Assembly (NCBI GenBank): GCA_018884025.1
Contig: JAHLFB010000083.1
Coordinates: 1-34,216 of the forward strand
Source: Candidatus Phocaeicola faecipullorum
GTDB taxonomy: Bacteria > Bacteroidota > Bacteroidia > Bacteroidales > Bacteroidaceae
DNA: 34,216 bases
Direction: 5' to 3'
Part shown: piece after piece, positions 14,741 to 24,587 of the stretch
Layout of the letters: each line of letters begins with the position of its first letter
Numbering within the stretch: position 1 is the first letter of the stretch
Made by a program: the position numbers and the translations under genes
The notes under the pieces: model-generated
What the model was told of the DNA's origin: nothing
Database searches by the model: none
The model's input: the letters and a program-made list of their open reading frames with translations, nothing else

Positions 14741-16139
14741 ATGAGAAAATTTTGTTTTATCATTATGTCAATCTTGTTGTGTAGTGTAAGCTATGCTGCA
14801 GAAAAATTTATAACATTAAAGAGAAATGAAACGGCTTTCCCTTTGATCTCTAATGGAAAAGTGGTAAATATTCTTTATGATTCCGCCGACCAAAAAGGAG
14901 TCGGCATAGCGTTGAATAATCTCATTGAGGACTTTAACCGTATATGCGGAATGAGGCCTGCATTGCTTGACGGCGCAACAGACAAGAACTGCATTATTGT
15001 AGGTAGCCTGGAGTCAAAATATGTCAGGCAGCTTATAAAATCGAAAAAACTTGATAAAAGGGAACTTCAGGGGAAAAACGAAAAGTATGTCATAACAACG
15101 GTTGACAATCCGCTGGACGGAGTGGACAAGGCGTTGGTTATAGCCGGCAGCGACCGACGGGGAACGATATATGGCGTGAAACTTATGGAGTCGATAGTTG
15201 AAAACCAGCGCAGGATAATCAAGGAAGTAACCGGCAAGCCTGCCAAAAAGACTCCACAGGTGTGGGCTTTATACAAGGAGGTCCTTGATTATTATGACAA
15301 GGGCATGCGTGTGCCGGATGATGTCATAATGTTGCTTTGTGACGACAATTGGGGAAACGTGCGCAGATTGCCAGACGAGAAGGAACGCATGCATCCGGGC
15401 GGATGGGGAATGTATTATCATGTGGACTATGTAGGGGCACCGCGTAATTCAAAATGGATGAACATGACTCCGATACAGGGTATGTGGGAACAGCTTCATC
15501 TGACCTATAGGGTACACATCATGGAATGATGATTTCCCTGAGGATAAACTACCGGAGGTGTTCCGTATATCCGATCCTGCTAATGCAATTGGTGGATACG
15601 TCTTTACAGGTAAGGACGGATATGTCGCTATGGAGGCTCCGCATTACTTTGAATGTGATGCATCTGAAGGAATGGAGTGGAAGATTATTCCAGACATGGG
15701 ACGTACGTTGGGAGGTGTGACACTTATGCCTTATACCAGACCTGTTAATGAAGCCTCTGTATCATATAAAATGAAATTGCCGGAAGGAATGGATGGTGTG
15801 AAAGTGATTGTTGTACTGAAATCAACCCTTGCTTTCCATAATAAGGATGGACATAAATATTCGATAGGTTTCAGAGGTGCTGAATCCAAGACTGTTAATT
15901 TTAATAAGGACCTTAACGAAGACCCTAAAAATATATACACAGTTTATTATCCTACTGTAGCACGGCGTGTGATAGAGAATGAAACTGAATTGCAGCTTCC
16001 TGTTTCAAATGACGGTTATTATACTCTGGATTTCAAACCTCTGGACCCTGCGGTGGTTTTGGAAAAAATCATTGTCGATTTCGGAGGATATAAGAAATCA
16101 TATTTGTATATGGATGAATCAAAATGTGAAAGAAAGTAG
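14741..16139 (+). pseudogene. GH115 xylan alpha-(1,2)-glucuronidase, broken by two internal deletions
   Basis: Intact GH115 enzymes of Bacteroides remove (4-O-methyl)glucuronic acid from glucuronoxylan and have roughly 800 or more residues. Here three pieces remain. Piece 1 (to about 15175) is a signal peptide plus the N-terminal domain, ending SDRRGTIYG. Piece 2 continues in the same frame (15176 to about 15506) with VKLMESIVENQRRIIKEVTG, GMRVPDDVIMLLCDDNWGNV and WEQLHLTY, but the segment that normally links the two (about 170 residues of the catalytic barrel) is gone. The frame then stops at 15527-15529. Piece 3, in another frame from about 15507, reads IGYTSWNDDFPEDKLPEVFR and runs to 16139 (LYMDESKCERK), the C-terminal beta-domain. 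Roughly 200 further residues are missing at this second joint. No other stops or decay are seen, so the loss looks recent. Sizes of the missing parts are from memory of the family. Confidence 0.85.
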
Positions 16140-16142
16140 CAT

Positions 16143-18650
16143 TCATTGTTTTATCTGAACATTTATAGCATTTATCACTTCCTTGGCTATTCTGATGATA
16201 AGGTTTGCATGAGTTTCGGTATCTGAGAATTTTATGTCATTGCCTTTATTTTCGTCTAGCCATTGAAGTGATGGAATTGCTTCCTTAGCTTCTATCATTA
16301 TAAATGTTGGAAGCATCTTATGTGCTATGTTACATATAGACGTTGTGTCTTTTTCGTTTATGGCACATTCCATTTTGTCTATGTTCTTTTGTGTCTCTTC
16401 TGCAAATGTTGATAATATATTTTGTGCAGCCAACTCATCGTCCACTGAGAAGGCTGTAAGATTGCTGAAATTGAATTTTGTGTCTTTAGTTTCAGCTTTT
16501 TTTGTGTCTAGAATGATTGGTAGGCATTTGCTGTCAGGTAGTGAGCGGTTTATTGCATTTAGTATATCCGCACGACAGAATGGCTTTCGTAATACAGCAG
16601 AAAAACCGCTGTTGGTGAAACCTTCATCATCCGGTATGGCACGTGCAGTAATAGCTACTATAGGTATTGATTGCGCTTGTGGATAAGGTAATTGTCTGAT
16701 TGCTTTTAAAAGGCTGAATCCGTCAAGAGCCGGCATCTGTATATCTGTGAAAAGAATATCAAATTCTCCTTCTTTCAAATATGCAAAAACCTCATCCGGT
16801 TGTTGACAGCATGTAATGGATTCTATTATACCTTTCCCTTCTGCCGGGCGTAAACTGAGTAGCATATCTCGTGTTAACTGTAGCTGTATCCTGTCATCAT
16901 CTATTATGAGGATACGTATCGGTGATATGTTTTCGTTTTTGTTTTCTTCCGGAGCTTTGTTTTTTTCTTCAGCCTTTGTATGGATATAGGCTGGTAGAGG
17001 TATGCGTACACTGAAAGTGCTGCCTTTACCGGGAGTGCTGCTGACGGTAATCTTTCCATCTTGAAGTTCCGTTAGTTTTCGTGTTATTGAAAGTCCCAAA
17101 CCAAATCCTTCACGGCCTTGTGCACCTGGCAGTCGTGTAAATTCTGTGAATATTTTTTCTTGTTCTGCTTCAGTCATACCGCATCCGGTGTCTGTAACAC
17201 TGAATGTGAACATATTTCCTATATATGAAGCCTTGAGAGTTATATTTCCTTCATTTGTGAATTTTAAAGCATTTGATAACAGGTTCTCTACTATTTGTCT
17301 GATGCGGAACGGATCTCCCTCAAGTGTTAGTTCAGGTGATAATTCGCTGGAATAGTCCAGTTCGAGATTTTTCTGGTCGGCAAGCGGTAGAAAACTGTTA
17401 TAGATTTCGTCTAATAGCCTATTCGGACGGAACGCTATTGGATTAAGGTCCATTTTCCCGGCCTCAAGACGGTGATAGTCGAGTAATGAAGTTACCAGAT
17501 CAAGAAGATGGTGGGCAGAACTTTTCATATTGGAAAGGTAGAACATCTGCCTTTTATCGGTTATAAGCCTTTCCAGCAGATCTGTATATCCTATTATTGA
17601 GCCTGCCGGAGCTTTTATGTCATGTGTAATAGTAAGCATGAGCTTTTCTCTGGCGCGTAACAGGTCTTCAGCATAGTCGCGGGCTTTTTCAAGCTCATTA
17701 CGATAGTGGTTGCTGCGTGTCAAATCACGCCATATTATAGTGAAAAATACCAGTACCAGTATTATTCCGGCAACAGAAATTCCTGCCATTGCGAGTGCGG
17801 CATTACGTCTGATGAATTGTTCATGATACATACGGGCTGCCATGGCGGCCTGTTCTTCAGTTTCTATACTTTCAAGTAGTTGGTTTACTCTTTGACTGAG
17901 ATGACTGCCTGCAATCTTTAATCTGTTTATTCTGTAACTTAATGTACGTAGTTCGTCTTGTCTGGTTTGGAATACTTTATCCTGTATGCCGGACAACATT
18001 GATGCTATTGTATCTATCGGACTGAAGACCTGATCTATGGTATCTGTATATACTTCTTCTATTACGTTGCTTACCTCTGTAGAATCTGCCTTTCCCGGTG
18101 AAAAGACATCAGCCAGACGTCTGAAAAAACTTTTGGGCTCGTGCTTTATTGTATATGTATTGTGATGGGTAACCACGCGTCGGCGAACATGGCTCTCGCT
18201 AATCAATGAATCGTGTTCATGAAGTAAACTGTCCAACTGTTTGCGATATATAATATCGGTCGGTGTAGTACGCATAGCTTCCAATACTGCCAACATGTTT
18301 CTCTCTTTATCACGAAGAAGCATGTTTACGGTATCAATACGTGCTTGCTGTGTACTGTCTGTCAGTTGGCTGCGTAAAGTGTCAAGTGACAGATGTACTT
18401 TCTTCATAGCTCTATTGTAGAGCCATAGCTCGTTTGAACTGCCTGTGCGCAGAGCTTGTCCTATAACCTCTGTCTCATATAACTGGCTTATTATATTGTG
18501 TGTGGTTTTACGCCTGTTGTAGATGCTTTCTTCCAATCCCGTAGGTTGAGTTAACAGTGTCATTTGTTTGTAAACATAACTGATTGCTCCTAAGAGTAGT
18601 ATAATCAGGATAATGTATCCGAATGCCAGTTTGGTCTTGGTAGAAAACAT
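16143..18650 (-). CDS. Hybrid sensor histidine kinase with receiver and Hpt domains
   Basis: This is an 835-residue inner-membrane phosphorelay kinase. TM1 lies at about 9-27. A largely helical periplasmic sensor (about 30-283) is followed by TM2 (about 285-306) and a short coiled linker. Then come HisKA with the phospho-acceptor H343 (LTITHDIKAPAG) and an ATPase domain with the N-box (ENLLSNALKF, N456/N460), DTGCGM and FGLGLSI. The receiver domain (about 577-703) has acidic IDDD, phospho-acceptor D636 (LFTDIQMP) and K689. A C-terminal Hpt domain has H777 (NIAHKML). There is no DNA-binding domain, so it is not an HTCS regulator of the xylan locus; the phosphate must pass to a separate, unlinked response regulator. 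The gene converges on the GH115 remnant with a 3-base gap and lies 74 bases after the MATE gene. Its signal is unknown. Confidence 0.9.
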   Translation of the reverse strand: MFSTKTKLAFGYIILIILLLGAISYVYKQMTLLTQPTGLEESIYNRRKTTHNIISQLYETEVIGQALRTGSSNELWLYNRAMKKVHLSLDTLRSQLTDSTQQARIDTVNMLLRDKERNMLAVLEAMRTTPTDIIYRKQLDSLLHEHDSLISESHVRRRVVTHHNTYTIKHEPKSFFRRLADVFSPGKADSTEVSNVIEEVYTDTIDQVFSPIDTIASMLSGIQDKVFQTRQDELRTLSYRINRLKIAGSHLSQRVNQLLESIETEEQAAMAARMYHEQFIRRNAALAMAGISVAGIILVLVFFTIIWRDLTRSNHYRNELEKARDYAEDLLRAREKLMLTITHDIKAPAGSIIGYTDLLERLITDKRQMFYLSNMKSSAHHLLDLVTSLLDYHRLEAGKMDLNPIAFRPNRLLDEIYNSFLPLADQKNLELDYSSELSPELTLEGDPFRIRQIVENLLSNALKFTNEGNITLKASYIGNMFTFSVTDTGCGMTEAEQEKIFTEFTRLPGAQGREGFGLGLSITRKLTELQDGKITVSSTPGKGSTFSVRIPLPAYIHTKAEEKNKAPEENKNENISPIRILIIDDDRIQLQLTRDMLLSLRPAEGKGIIESITCCQQPDEVFAYLKEGEFDILFTDIQMPALDGFSLLKAIRQLPYPQAQSIPIVAITARAIPDDEGFTNSGFSAVLRKPFCRADILNAINRSLPDSKCLPIILDTKKAETKDTKFNFSNLTAFSVDDELAAQNILSTFAEETQKNIDKMECAINEKDTTSICNIAHKMLPTFIMIEAKEAIPSLQWLDENKGNDIKFSDTETHANLIIRIAKEVINAINVQIKQ

Positions 18651-18724
18651 GGTGGAATTAGGAATTAATAATTAATAACTCAATATAAATTTATCTGTTA
18701 GCATGCTCAGAGTTTGTCTGTTTG

Positions 18725-20056
18725 TTAATTTTTCGAATGAAAAGGTCTGGTCTTTTTTCTGAAGCGGAGCCAGTACATAACTCCTGCGCTAGTCAATCCG
18801 AAAGGGAAAGCCATCCATACACCTGTTAATCCTCCGTCAAGTACAAAACCGAAGATATAACCAGCCGGGAGTGATATTACAAAATAGGCTATAAAAGCAT
18901 AAAGCAACATCGGTTTCACGTCTGCTATACCACGCAGTGAGTTAGCAAAGTTTATTTGCAGGGCATCACCGAATTGATAAAACAGAAAAGGGTATATGAC
19001 GCTTGCCACCATTGCACTGACTGTGTCATTGTCCGTAAACCATCCTCCGATATGATTTCTTAGCAGGAAAATAGGAATACCGGTCATGAGTAACATTACG
19101 AGTATTATATGGAAACCGTATCGTGCTGTACGTCGGACATTTTCCATGTCGCCTTGTCCATGAAAATTGCTTATTCTTACCGATACAGCTGCTCCCATAC
19201 CATAATACATCATGAAACAGACCTGTGATACAGCCATCATTATCTGGTAGGATGCAAGTTCCATACTTCCTAGCCAACCTATCATTATCGCACTGAGACT
19301 GAATGAAGCTGTTTCCATTCCCATCTGTCCGGCTATAGGCCATCCTAGTTTATTGAGTTGTACAAACTCTGCCTTATTGACTTTACCACGGTTGAAACCT
19401 TGTCTGTATTCTTTATATCTGTCGGTCATGAAAAACAGAACGATAAAGGCGATTACCATCAGTATTCTGGAGAAAAGTGTTGATATACCGGCACCTGAAA
19501 GTCCAAGTTCCGGAAATCCCATTTTTCCGTATATCAGGACATAATTGCCTATGATATTAAGAACGTTGCCACACAGTAAAATCCACATTGGTATCTTAGT
19601 ATCTGTTATTCCGTCGGCGAATTGTTTGAAACCGTTGAACCACAGTACAAATGGAATAGAAGCCAGAAGAATGAGAAAGTATGGTTGTATATACGGAATT
19701 AATTCTTCCGGTTGTCCCATATGCGGAATACTTGCATAAACTCCTGCCATAGCTCCACATACCAGTATTGCCAACAGACTGTTGGCTGCTAGACTGTTTT
19801 TCAGCGCGCATCCCACTTCTGAGCGTTGACCACGTCCAAACAGACTGCCTACGATAGGCGTGAGTCCGTATGAAAATCCTGTACTGAATATTATGGCCAG
19901 ATTGAACATATTGTTCACAAAGCTGGCAGCGGCTAGTTCTGTTGTGCTGTGATGCCCTATCATCAGTGTGTCGGCAAATCCAAGTATGATGACTCCTATC
20001 TGGCCTATTACTATAGGAATGCCTAAAGATAATAGTGTACGGTAGTGTTGTTTCAT
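18725..20056 (-). CDS. MATE-family multidrug/sodium efflux transporter
   Basis: The 443-residue protein has twelve predicted hydrophobic helices in two similar halves. It opens with LLSLGIPIVIGQIGVIILGF and ADTLMIGHHSTTELAAASFV, the characteristic first helices of MATE exporters of the NorM/DinF type, which expel cationic drugs or metabolites in exchange for Na+ or H+. The second half repeats the pattern (GWPIAGQMGMETASFSLSAI, MIGWLGSMELASYQI). Length is standard. Its ATG overlaps the stop of the M16 peptidase gene (ATGA, 20053-20056), so translation of the two is probably coupled. The substrate cannot be inferred. Confidence 0.9.
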   Translation of the reverse strand: MKQHYRTLLSLGIPIVIGQIGVIILGFADTLMIGHHSTTELAAASFVNNMFNLAIIFSTGFSYGLTPIVGSLFGRGQRSEVGCALKNSLAANSLLAILVCGAMAGVYASIPHMGQPEELIPYIQPYFLILLASIPFVLWFNGFKQFADGITDTKIPMWILLCGNVLNIIGNYVLIYGKMGFPELGLSGAGISTLFSRILMVIAFIVLFFMTDRYKEYRQGFNRGKVNKAEFVQLNKLGWPIAGQMGMETASFSLSAIMIGWLGSMELASYQIMMAVSQVCFMMYYGMGAAVSVRISNFHGQGDMENVRRTARYGFHIILVMLLMTGIPIFLLRNHIGGWFTDNDTVSAMVASVIYPFLFYQFGDALQINFANSLRGIADVKPMLLYAFIAYFVISLPAGYIFGFVLDGGLTGVWMAFPFGLTSAGVMYWLRFRKKTRPFHSKN

Positions 20057-21303
20057 TCTTTTTCGCTTGATGCTTTTTTATAATATAAGATACTGCAGTT
20101 TTGTGGGACGAAGCATTTTTCGGCAGCCTTGGCTATCTGTTCCGGGCTTACAGAACGATATTTTTCAACTTCAGAGTTTATATCTTCAGCTTTACCTATT
20201 AGTTCAAAATAAGCCAGGTTTGTCGCTACTGTTAGATAATTTATGTTACTGAATATCTGTTCGCTTTCGTACCTGTTTTTTACTTTTTCCAGTTCTTGTG
20301 CGTCGATTTCTTCTTTTTTCAATCTTTCCAGTTCTTTCCATATGGATTCCTCTGCTTCCTCCAGACTTATTCCTTCACATGGTTTTCCTGCGATATGGAA
20401 AAGTCCGTTGTCTATGCTTCCGGAAATATAGGCGTCTATCGAACTGAATATTTTCTTTTCCTGTACTAATTTCTGTACCAGACGTGAAGAACGTCCGTTG
20501 CACAATATATCTGATATGACATCGAAAGTATAATATTCTTTGTCCTTACGCTTACATATATGAAATGCCATATATAACGTATCTACAGGAACATTGCGCA
20601 ATACGGTGAGACGCCGTTCCTCTGTCTGGGGAATTTCTTCCGGCAGTTCCCTTGCCTTTATTTCGCGTGACGGTATATTCCCGAACCATTTCTCTGCCAG
20701 ACGCATCGTTTCCTGAAACGTTATGTTGCCACTAACCGCCAGTATCGCATTGTTTGGAGCGTAATAACTGTAGAAAAATTCCTTTACCTCGTTCAGTGTG
20801 GCGTTTGAAATATGATTTATGTCTTTTCCTATTGTGGGCCAACGGTATGGATGGGTTTTATATGCCATATCTCTTATTATATGAGATACATCTCCATATG
20901 GTTGGTTTAGGTTTCTTTGTTTGAACTCTTCTGTCACGACATTTTTTTGTACCTCAAGACTTTTTTCGTTAAAGTCAAGAGATAGCATCCTGTCACTTTC
21001 CAGCCAGAAACCTATCTCGGCATTTTTGCATGGAAGAGTTATATAGTAGTTTGTCATGTCATTGTTCGTCCATGCGTTGTTCTCGCCGCCTGCCTTCTGT
21101 ACAGGAGTGTCATAGTCAGGAATGTTTACAGAGCCGCCGAACATAAGATGTTCAAACAGATGGGCAAATCCGGTGTGTTCCGGATGTTCATCTCTTGCGC
21201 CTACATCGTACAGTAAGTTGAGAGCTATCATCTGTGTGGACGTGTCTTCACTATGTACTATGCGTAGGCCGTTGTCGAGAACATGACGGTTTACGTTTAT
21301 CAT
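20053..21303 (-). CDS. M16-family zinc metallopeptidase (insulinase/processing-protease type)
   Basis: The 416-residue protein has the inverted zinc motif HLFEH at 48-52 (H48, E51, H52). The expected distant third ligand is a glutamate about 73-75 residues later (NVVTEEFKQR, E125/E126). The surrounding GARDEHPEHTGFAHLFEHLM and GGENNAWTNNDMTNYY are classic M16 signatures. A second, non-catalytic M16 lobe follows (about 180-400). It is a single-domain-pair form, half the size of insulin-degrading enzymes. No signal peptide is seen, so a cytoplasmic location is likely. It lies 58 bases after the cyclophilin gene and overlaps the MATE gene by 4 bases, in a run of envelope genes. The physiological substrate is unknown. 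Confidence 0.9.
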   Translation of the reverse strand: MINVNRHVLDNGLRIVHSEDTSTQMIALNLLYDVGARDEHPEHTGFAHLFEHLMFGGSVNIPDYDTPVQKAGGENNAWTNNDMTNYYITLPCKNAEIGFWLESDRMLSLDFNEKSLEVQKNVVTEEFKQRNLNQPYGDVSHIIRDMAYKTHPYRWPTIGKDINHISNATLNEVKEFFYSYYAPNNAILAVSGNITFQETMRLAEKWFGNIPSREIKARELPEEIPQTEERRLTVLRNVPVDTLYMAFHICKRKDKEYYTFDVISDILCNGRSSRLVQKLVQEKKIFSSIDAYISGSIDNGLFHIAGKPCEGISLEEAEESIWKELERLKKEEIDAQELEKVKNRYESEQIFSNINYLTVATNLAYFELIGKAEDINSEVEKYRSVSPEQIAKAAEKCFVPQNCSILYYKKASSEKE

Positions 21304-21361
21304 GGTATATGCTCGTTTTTAGACCAATGTAATTGTTAAAAGTTTGAATTGAAAGTGTAAG

Positions 21362-22219
21362 TTAAATTACTTCAGCTTTCAGAATACGAATATCTATTTT
21401 CGGACGGTCTGCTCGGTTTGTTCCCACTTGTTCTATTTTTTCTACTACATCCATACCGTCTGTTACTTCGCCAAATACAGTGTAAGCTCCATCCAGATGA
21501 GGTGCTCCGCCTATTGTTGTGTATGCTTGTTTTTGTTCTTTGGTATATTTCAGTGCCGGTTCTTTTTCAACAATAGCTCTAGCTTGTGTTTCCAGTGAAT
21601 CCTGTAGTTCCAGTAACCCTTCTGTATCACCGGCTTTACGCATTTTATAAATCTCTTTCATATGTTTGCGAGCAAGATTATTGAATACATCCTCAAGTCT
21701 TGCTTCGTTCATATGGTTTTCCATGTTTATCATCTGTGCCTCGCTGAATTTTCTTCCTGTTACGATATAGAACTGACATCCTGAAGATTCTTTCTCCGGG
21801 TTTACTTCATCTCCCTGACGTGCAGCAGCCAGTGCCCCTTTTTTATGGAAATATTTAGGATTGAATTCTGCCGGAATTGTATAGCCTACATCTCCGCTGC
21901 CCAGTGTAGTTGTATCAGTAGCGTTTTTACTTAATGGATCTCCGGCCTGTATCATGAAGTTTTTTATAACGCGGTGAAAGAGAGTGCTGTCATAAGCTCC
22001 TTCTTTTACCAGTTTTATAAAATTCTCTTTGTGTTTAGGAGTCTCATCATACAATTTTACGGTAATGTTGCCCATTGTAGTTTCCAGGCGTACCAAAGTT
22101 TCGTTTCCTTTTTCCATATTATTTGTCATTTTTTCTGATTTGCTGTTTCCTGTGCAAGCTATCATGCAGACAGCTGCTATTATGGTGATAATTAATTTTT
22201 TAGTTGACGAGGTTTTCAT
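21362..22219 (-). CDS. Cyclophilin-type peptidyl-prolyl isomerase lipoprotein
   Basis: The 285-residue lipoprotein has its acylated cysteine at C22 (AVCMIAC-TGNSKSEKM). The residues after it are less acidic than in the Sus lipoproteins, so it may face the periplasm. The cyclophilin fold is clear: VRLETTMGNITVKLYDETPK, LFHRVIKNFMIQAGDP, GALAAARQGDEVNPEKESSG, CQFYIVTGR, GGAPHLDGAYTVFGEVTDGM. A helical insert of about 75 residues lies between CQFYIVTG and GGAPHLDG, rich in charged residues, as in other Bacteroidales members. It probably helps fold proline-containing envelope proteins. It sits 43 bases after the TamL gene and 58 before the M16 gene, consistent with a shared transcript for envelope assembly. 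Confidence 0.9.
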   Translation of the reverse strand: MKTSSTKKLIITIIAAVCMIACTGNSKSEKMTNNMEKGNETLVRLETTMGNITVKLYDETPKHKENFIKLVKEGAYDSTLFHRVIKNFMIQAGDPLSKNATDTTTLGSGDVGYTIPAEFNPKYFHKKGALAAARQGDEVNPEKESSGCQFYIVTGRKFSEAQMINMENHMNEARLEDVFNNLARKHMKEIYKMRKAGDTEGLLELQDSLETQARAIVEKEPALKYTKEQKQAYTTIGGAPHLDGAYTVFGEVTDGMDVVEKIEQVGTNRADRPKIDIRILKAEVI

Positions 22220-22262
22220 ACGAAAGTCAAATATTAATTCTTAAAATCTAATTACTAATTAA

Positions 22263-24587
22263 TCAAAACGGATATCCAATGGCGAAATGCAATCCCATAC
22301 CGTCTTTAAATCGTGGAATATTGTAATATCCTTGTTTTCCGGTGTCGTATGGAACATGCAATGCTATACCCAAATCTAAACGCAGTACGAGAAAATCCAA
22401 ATCATATCGTATTCCGGCTCCTGTTCCCAGAGCTATACTGTCGAAGAAACGATTAAATGTAAATTCTGCGCCTGGGCGTGCAGGGTCTTCCCTGAGCAGC
22501 CAGACGTTACCGGCATCAAGGAATATAGCGCCGTTCAAGCTTCCGCCTGCAAAGTTAGAGAATAATCTGAAACGATACTCCATATTTGCCTCAAGTTTTA
22601 TATCACCCGTCTGGTCAACATAAGAATATGTGTTGTCTTCAGAAGGACGATAACGTCCTGGACCTATTGAACGTATAGTAAAGGCACGTATGCTGTTTGC
22701 ACCTCCTACGTAGAACTGTTCAGTATATGGCGCGATTGTCTTGTTACCATAAGCCCATATTATTCCACCCATGGCTCTGAAAGCCAGCTGGTGCATATCG
22801 TTAAACCATATTGTATTTCGTACTTCTGATGAATATTTCAGAAACTGTGCGAATGGAGTTCCCAACAGCTTTTTATCTTTTTTACTGAATTTTTGTCCGA
22901 AAGCCGCATAGATTAATGAGGTGACATTACCTGCGCTTGTAATTGAGTTTTCCCACCAGAGTCTGTTCCTGCGTTTACGGTACGAATTATCGTATGTTAA
23001 TGTATATGACTGCGATGGGATAAACTGGTCGCTCAGACTGTAGAATAACATAGGATTCTGTGCGGCTATCTGGTTAAATTCTTCTGTACTGTTTTGAAGC
23101 GTATTGAATGCCAGATTTAACGGTGTAACAGAATGTTTCATGCTTCTCTTGGGCTGGAAACTGTATGATACTGTTCCACCGAATGAAAGCATCTTGAAAT
23201 AACGTGCTCTGTTTATCTGTTCTGCATACACCTTGAAATTAGTGTTCGACGGGAAGCGGAACGGATCTACTCTGTTTTTTATCCACGGAAGTATAAGGCG
23301 TGGAAACTCCAATGACAATGCAGCTCCCAGTTCGTACGAGTTCATTACGGAACTGCGTCCGTCAACAGTAGAACTAGTCTGCCATTCATACGAACCTTTT
23401 AATTCAAGATTTAGCGAAGCTCCCATACGCATGAAATTCTTTCTTGAAAGATTGAATTTGGCACCTGGTCCTGTCTGTTTTGTATCCTTTGTTGTAAGGT
23501 TGAATTCCAGTTCGCTGTCATAAGGAAGGTCGAACATGGAGTTTACCTTTATATCAAGAGTGTCCGAACCGTTACGTGGAGTGTACTGAAATTCGTTGAA
23601 CTTGAATACACCTAGCCTGGCGAGTGCTTCCTGCGTATAGTTCTGTCTTAGTTGTGAGTATGTCTCTCCGCTTCGGTATAAGAATCGTCTTCTTAATACT
23701 CCATATCTTAATTCCGGTTTCTCTCCGAAGTAATGTACAGTAAAATCCCTTGTGCAGATAGAGTCGTCCGGCTGTTCTCCGTTGTAACCAATCAGGTTGA
23801 CTTCAGTTTTACCTATTATGTATTTTGTTTTAGCCTCTTTTGGAATGTTGTTACCCGGAACAATTTTCAGATTAACATATCCAGGACGCATTAGCGTATC
23901 GGCAAGGAAAGTAATATATTCGCTTCTGAAAAAATAATATCCATTGTTTTTAAACATAGTTACAAGTCTTTCCCGTTCCTCATTGAGACGTGTTACGTCA
24001 AAGTTCTCATTACTGTGTATGAGTCTTTCATCAAAATGTTTTCTGATTAAAGAGTCTGCGCGTCCCGGAAAACCTTCATACAATACTGTATCTATAAGAT
24101 AAGGCTTTCCCATGTTAATCTGATAACTCAATTTTACAGCCCTGGGATTACGTGTGCTATCGACTGTATATGTCACATTCCCGTCGAAGTATCCATAGTC
24201 TTTCAGCAGATTAGATGCAATTTTTACACGTGTATCCGGGTTGACGGAAGAGACAGTTACCGGCTTTGCGGCCAGTTTACGGAATATCCATCTTCCCAGT
24301 CCCTTTTCATATTTCTGGAAACTGTTGTAAACCCACAGTCCGAAGGGGATGGGAATACGATGTTTCGCACTTCCAAGGAAAGAATTGTTAGGGGCTACGC
24401 TAACAGCAGCCGTTACTTCTTCCAGTGTTTTCTCTCCATTTTCGCTTATGTCTTTTTCGTTCACGTGTATGTCCTTTATACCCGTGTATAAGGTTTCACC
24501 TTCAGGCAGATTCTTTGTGGTGGAACATCCGGCAATTACGGTCACGACAACCAATAATCCAAGTATGTTATTTATTTTCATTTTCAT
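22263..24587 (-). CDS. tamL: BamA/TamA-family outer-membrane lipoprotein (TamL type)
   Basis: This 774-residue Omp85-family protein combines a lipoprotein signal (VTVIAGC-STTKNLPEGETL, cysteine near 21) with POTRA-like repeats (about 35-380) and a C-terminal beta-barrel (about 390-774) ending in aromatic F774 (HFAIGYPF). The barrel carries the Omp85 motifs GGANSIRAF and, near the end, FLDAGNVW and GIRYDLDFLVLRLDLG. Members of this lipidated TamA-like group occur in Bacteroidetes together with TamB and are thought to act in outer-membrane protein or lipid assembly. Its ATG lies inside the last codons of the upstream tamB-like gene (20-base overlap, 24568-24587), so it is translationally coupled to it. 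A second in-frame ATG two codons later is equally possible as start. Confidence 0.9.
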   Translation of the reverse strand: MKMKINNILGLLVVVTVIAGCSTTKNLPEGETLYTGIKDIHVNEKDISENGEKTLEEVTAAVSVAPNNSFLGSAKHRIPIPFGLWVYNSFQKYEKGLGRWIFRKLAAKPVTVSSVNPDTRVKIASNLLKDYGYFDGNVTYTVDSTRNPRAVKLSYQINMGKPYLIDTVLYEGFPGRADSLIRKHFDERLIHSNENFDVTRLNEERERLVTMFKNNGYYFFRSEYITFLADTLMRPGYVNLKIVPGNNIPKEAKTKYIIGKTEVNLIGYNGEQPDDSICTRDFTVHYFGEKPELRYGVLRRRFLYRSGETYSQLRQNYTQEALARLGVFKFNEFQYTPRNGSDTLDIKVNSMFDLPYDSELEFNLTTKDTKQTGPGAKFNLSRKNFMRMGASLNLELKGSYEWQTSSTVDGRSSVMNSYELGAALSLEFPRLILPWIKNRVDPFRFPSNTNFKVYAEQINRARYFKMLSFGGTVSYSFQPKRSMKHSVTPLNLAFNTLQNSTEEFNQIAAQNPMLFYSLSDQFIPSQSYTLTYDNSYRKRRNRLWWENSITSAGNVTSLIYAAFGQKFSKKDKKLLGTPFAQFLKYSSEVRNTIWFNDMHQLAFRAMGGIIWAYGNKTIAPYTEQFYVGGANSIRAFTIRSIGPGRYRPSEDNTYSYVDQTGDIKLEANMEYRFRLFSNFAGGSLNGAIFLDAGNVWLLREDPARPGAEFTFNRFFDSIALGTGAGIRYDLDFLVLRLDLGIALHVPYDTGKQGYYNIPRFKDGMGLHFAIGYPF

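Noticed and set aside
16326-16334. A further ATGTTACAT, the xus repeat motif
   Set aside because: It lies alone inside the kinase coding sequence without phased partners, as expected by chance in AT-rich DNA.
16143-18650. The hybrid kinase as the HTCS regulator of the xylan operon
   Set aside because: It has an Hpt domain and no AraC-type DNA-binding domain, and its periplasmic region lacks the beta-propeller repeats of HTCS sensors.
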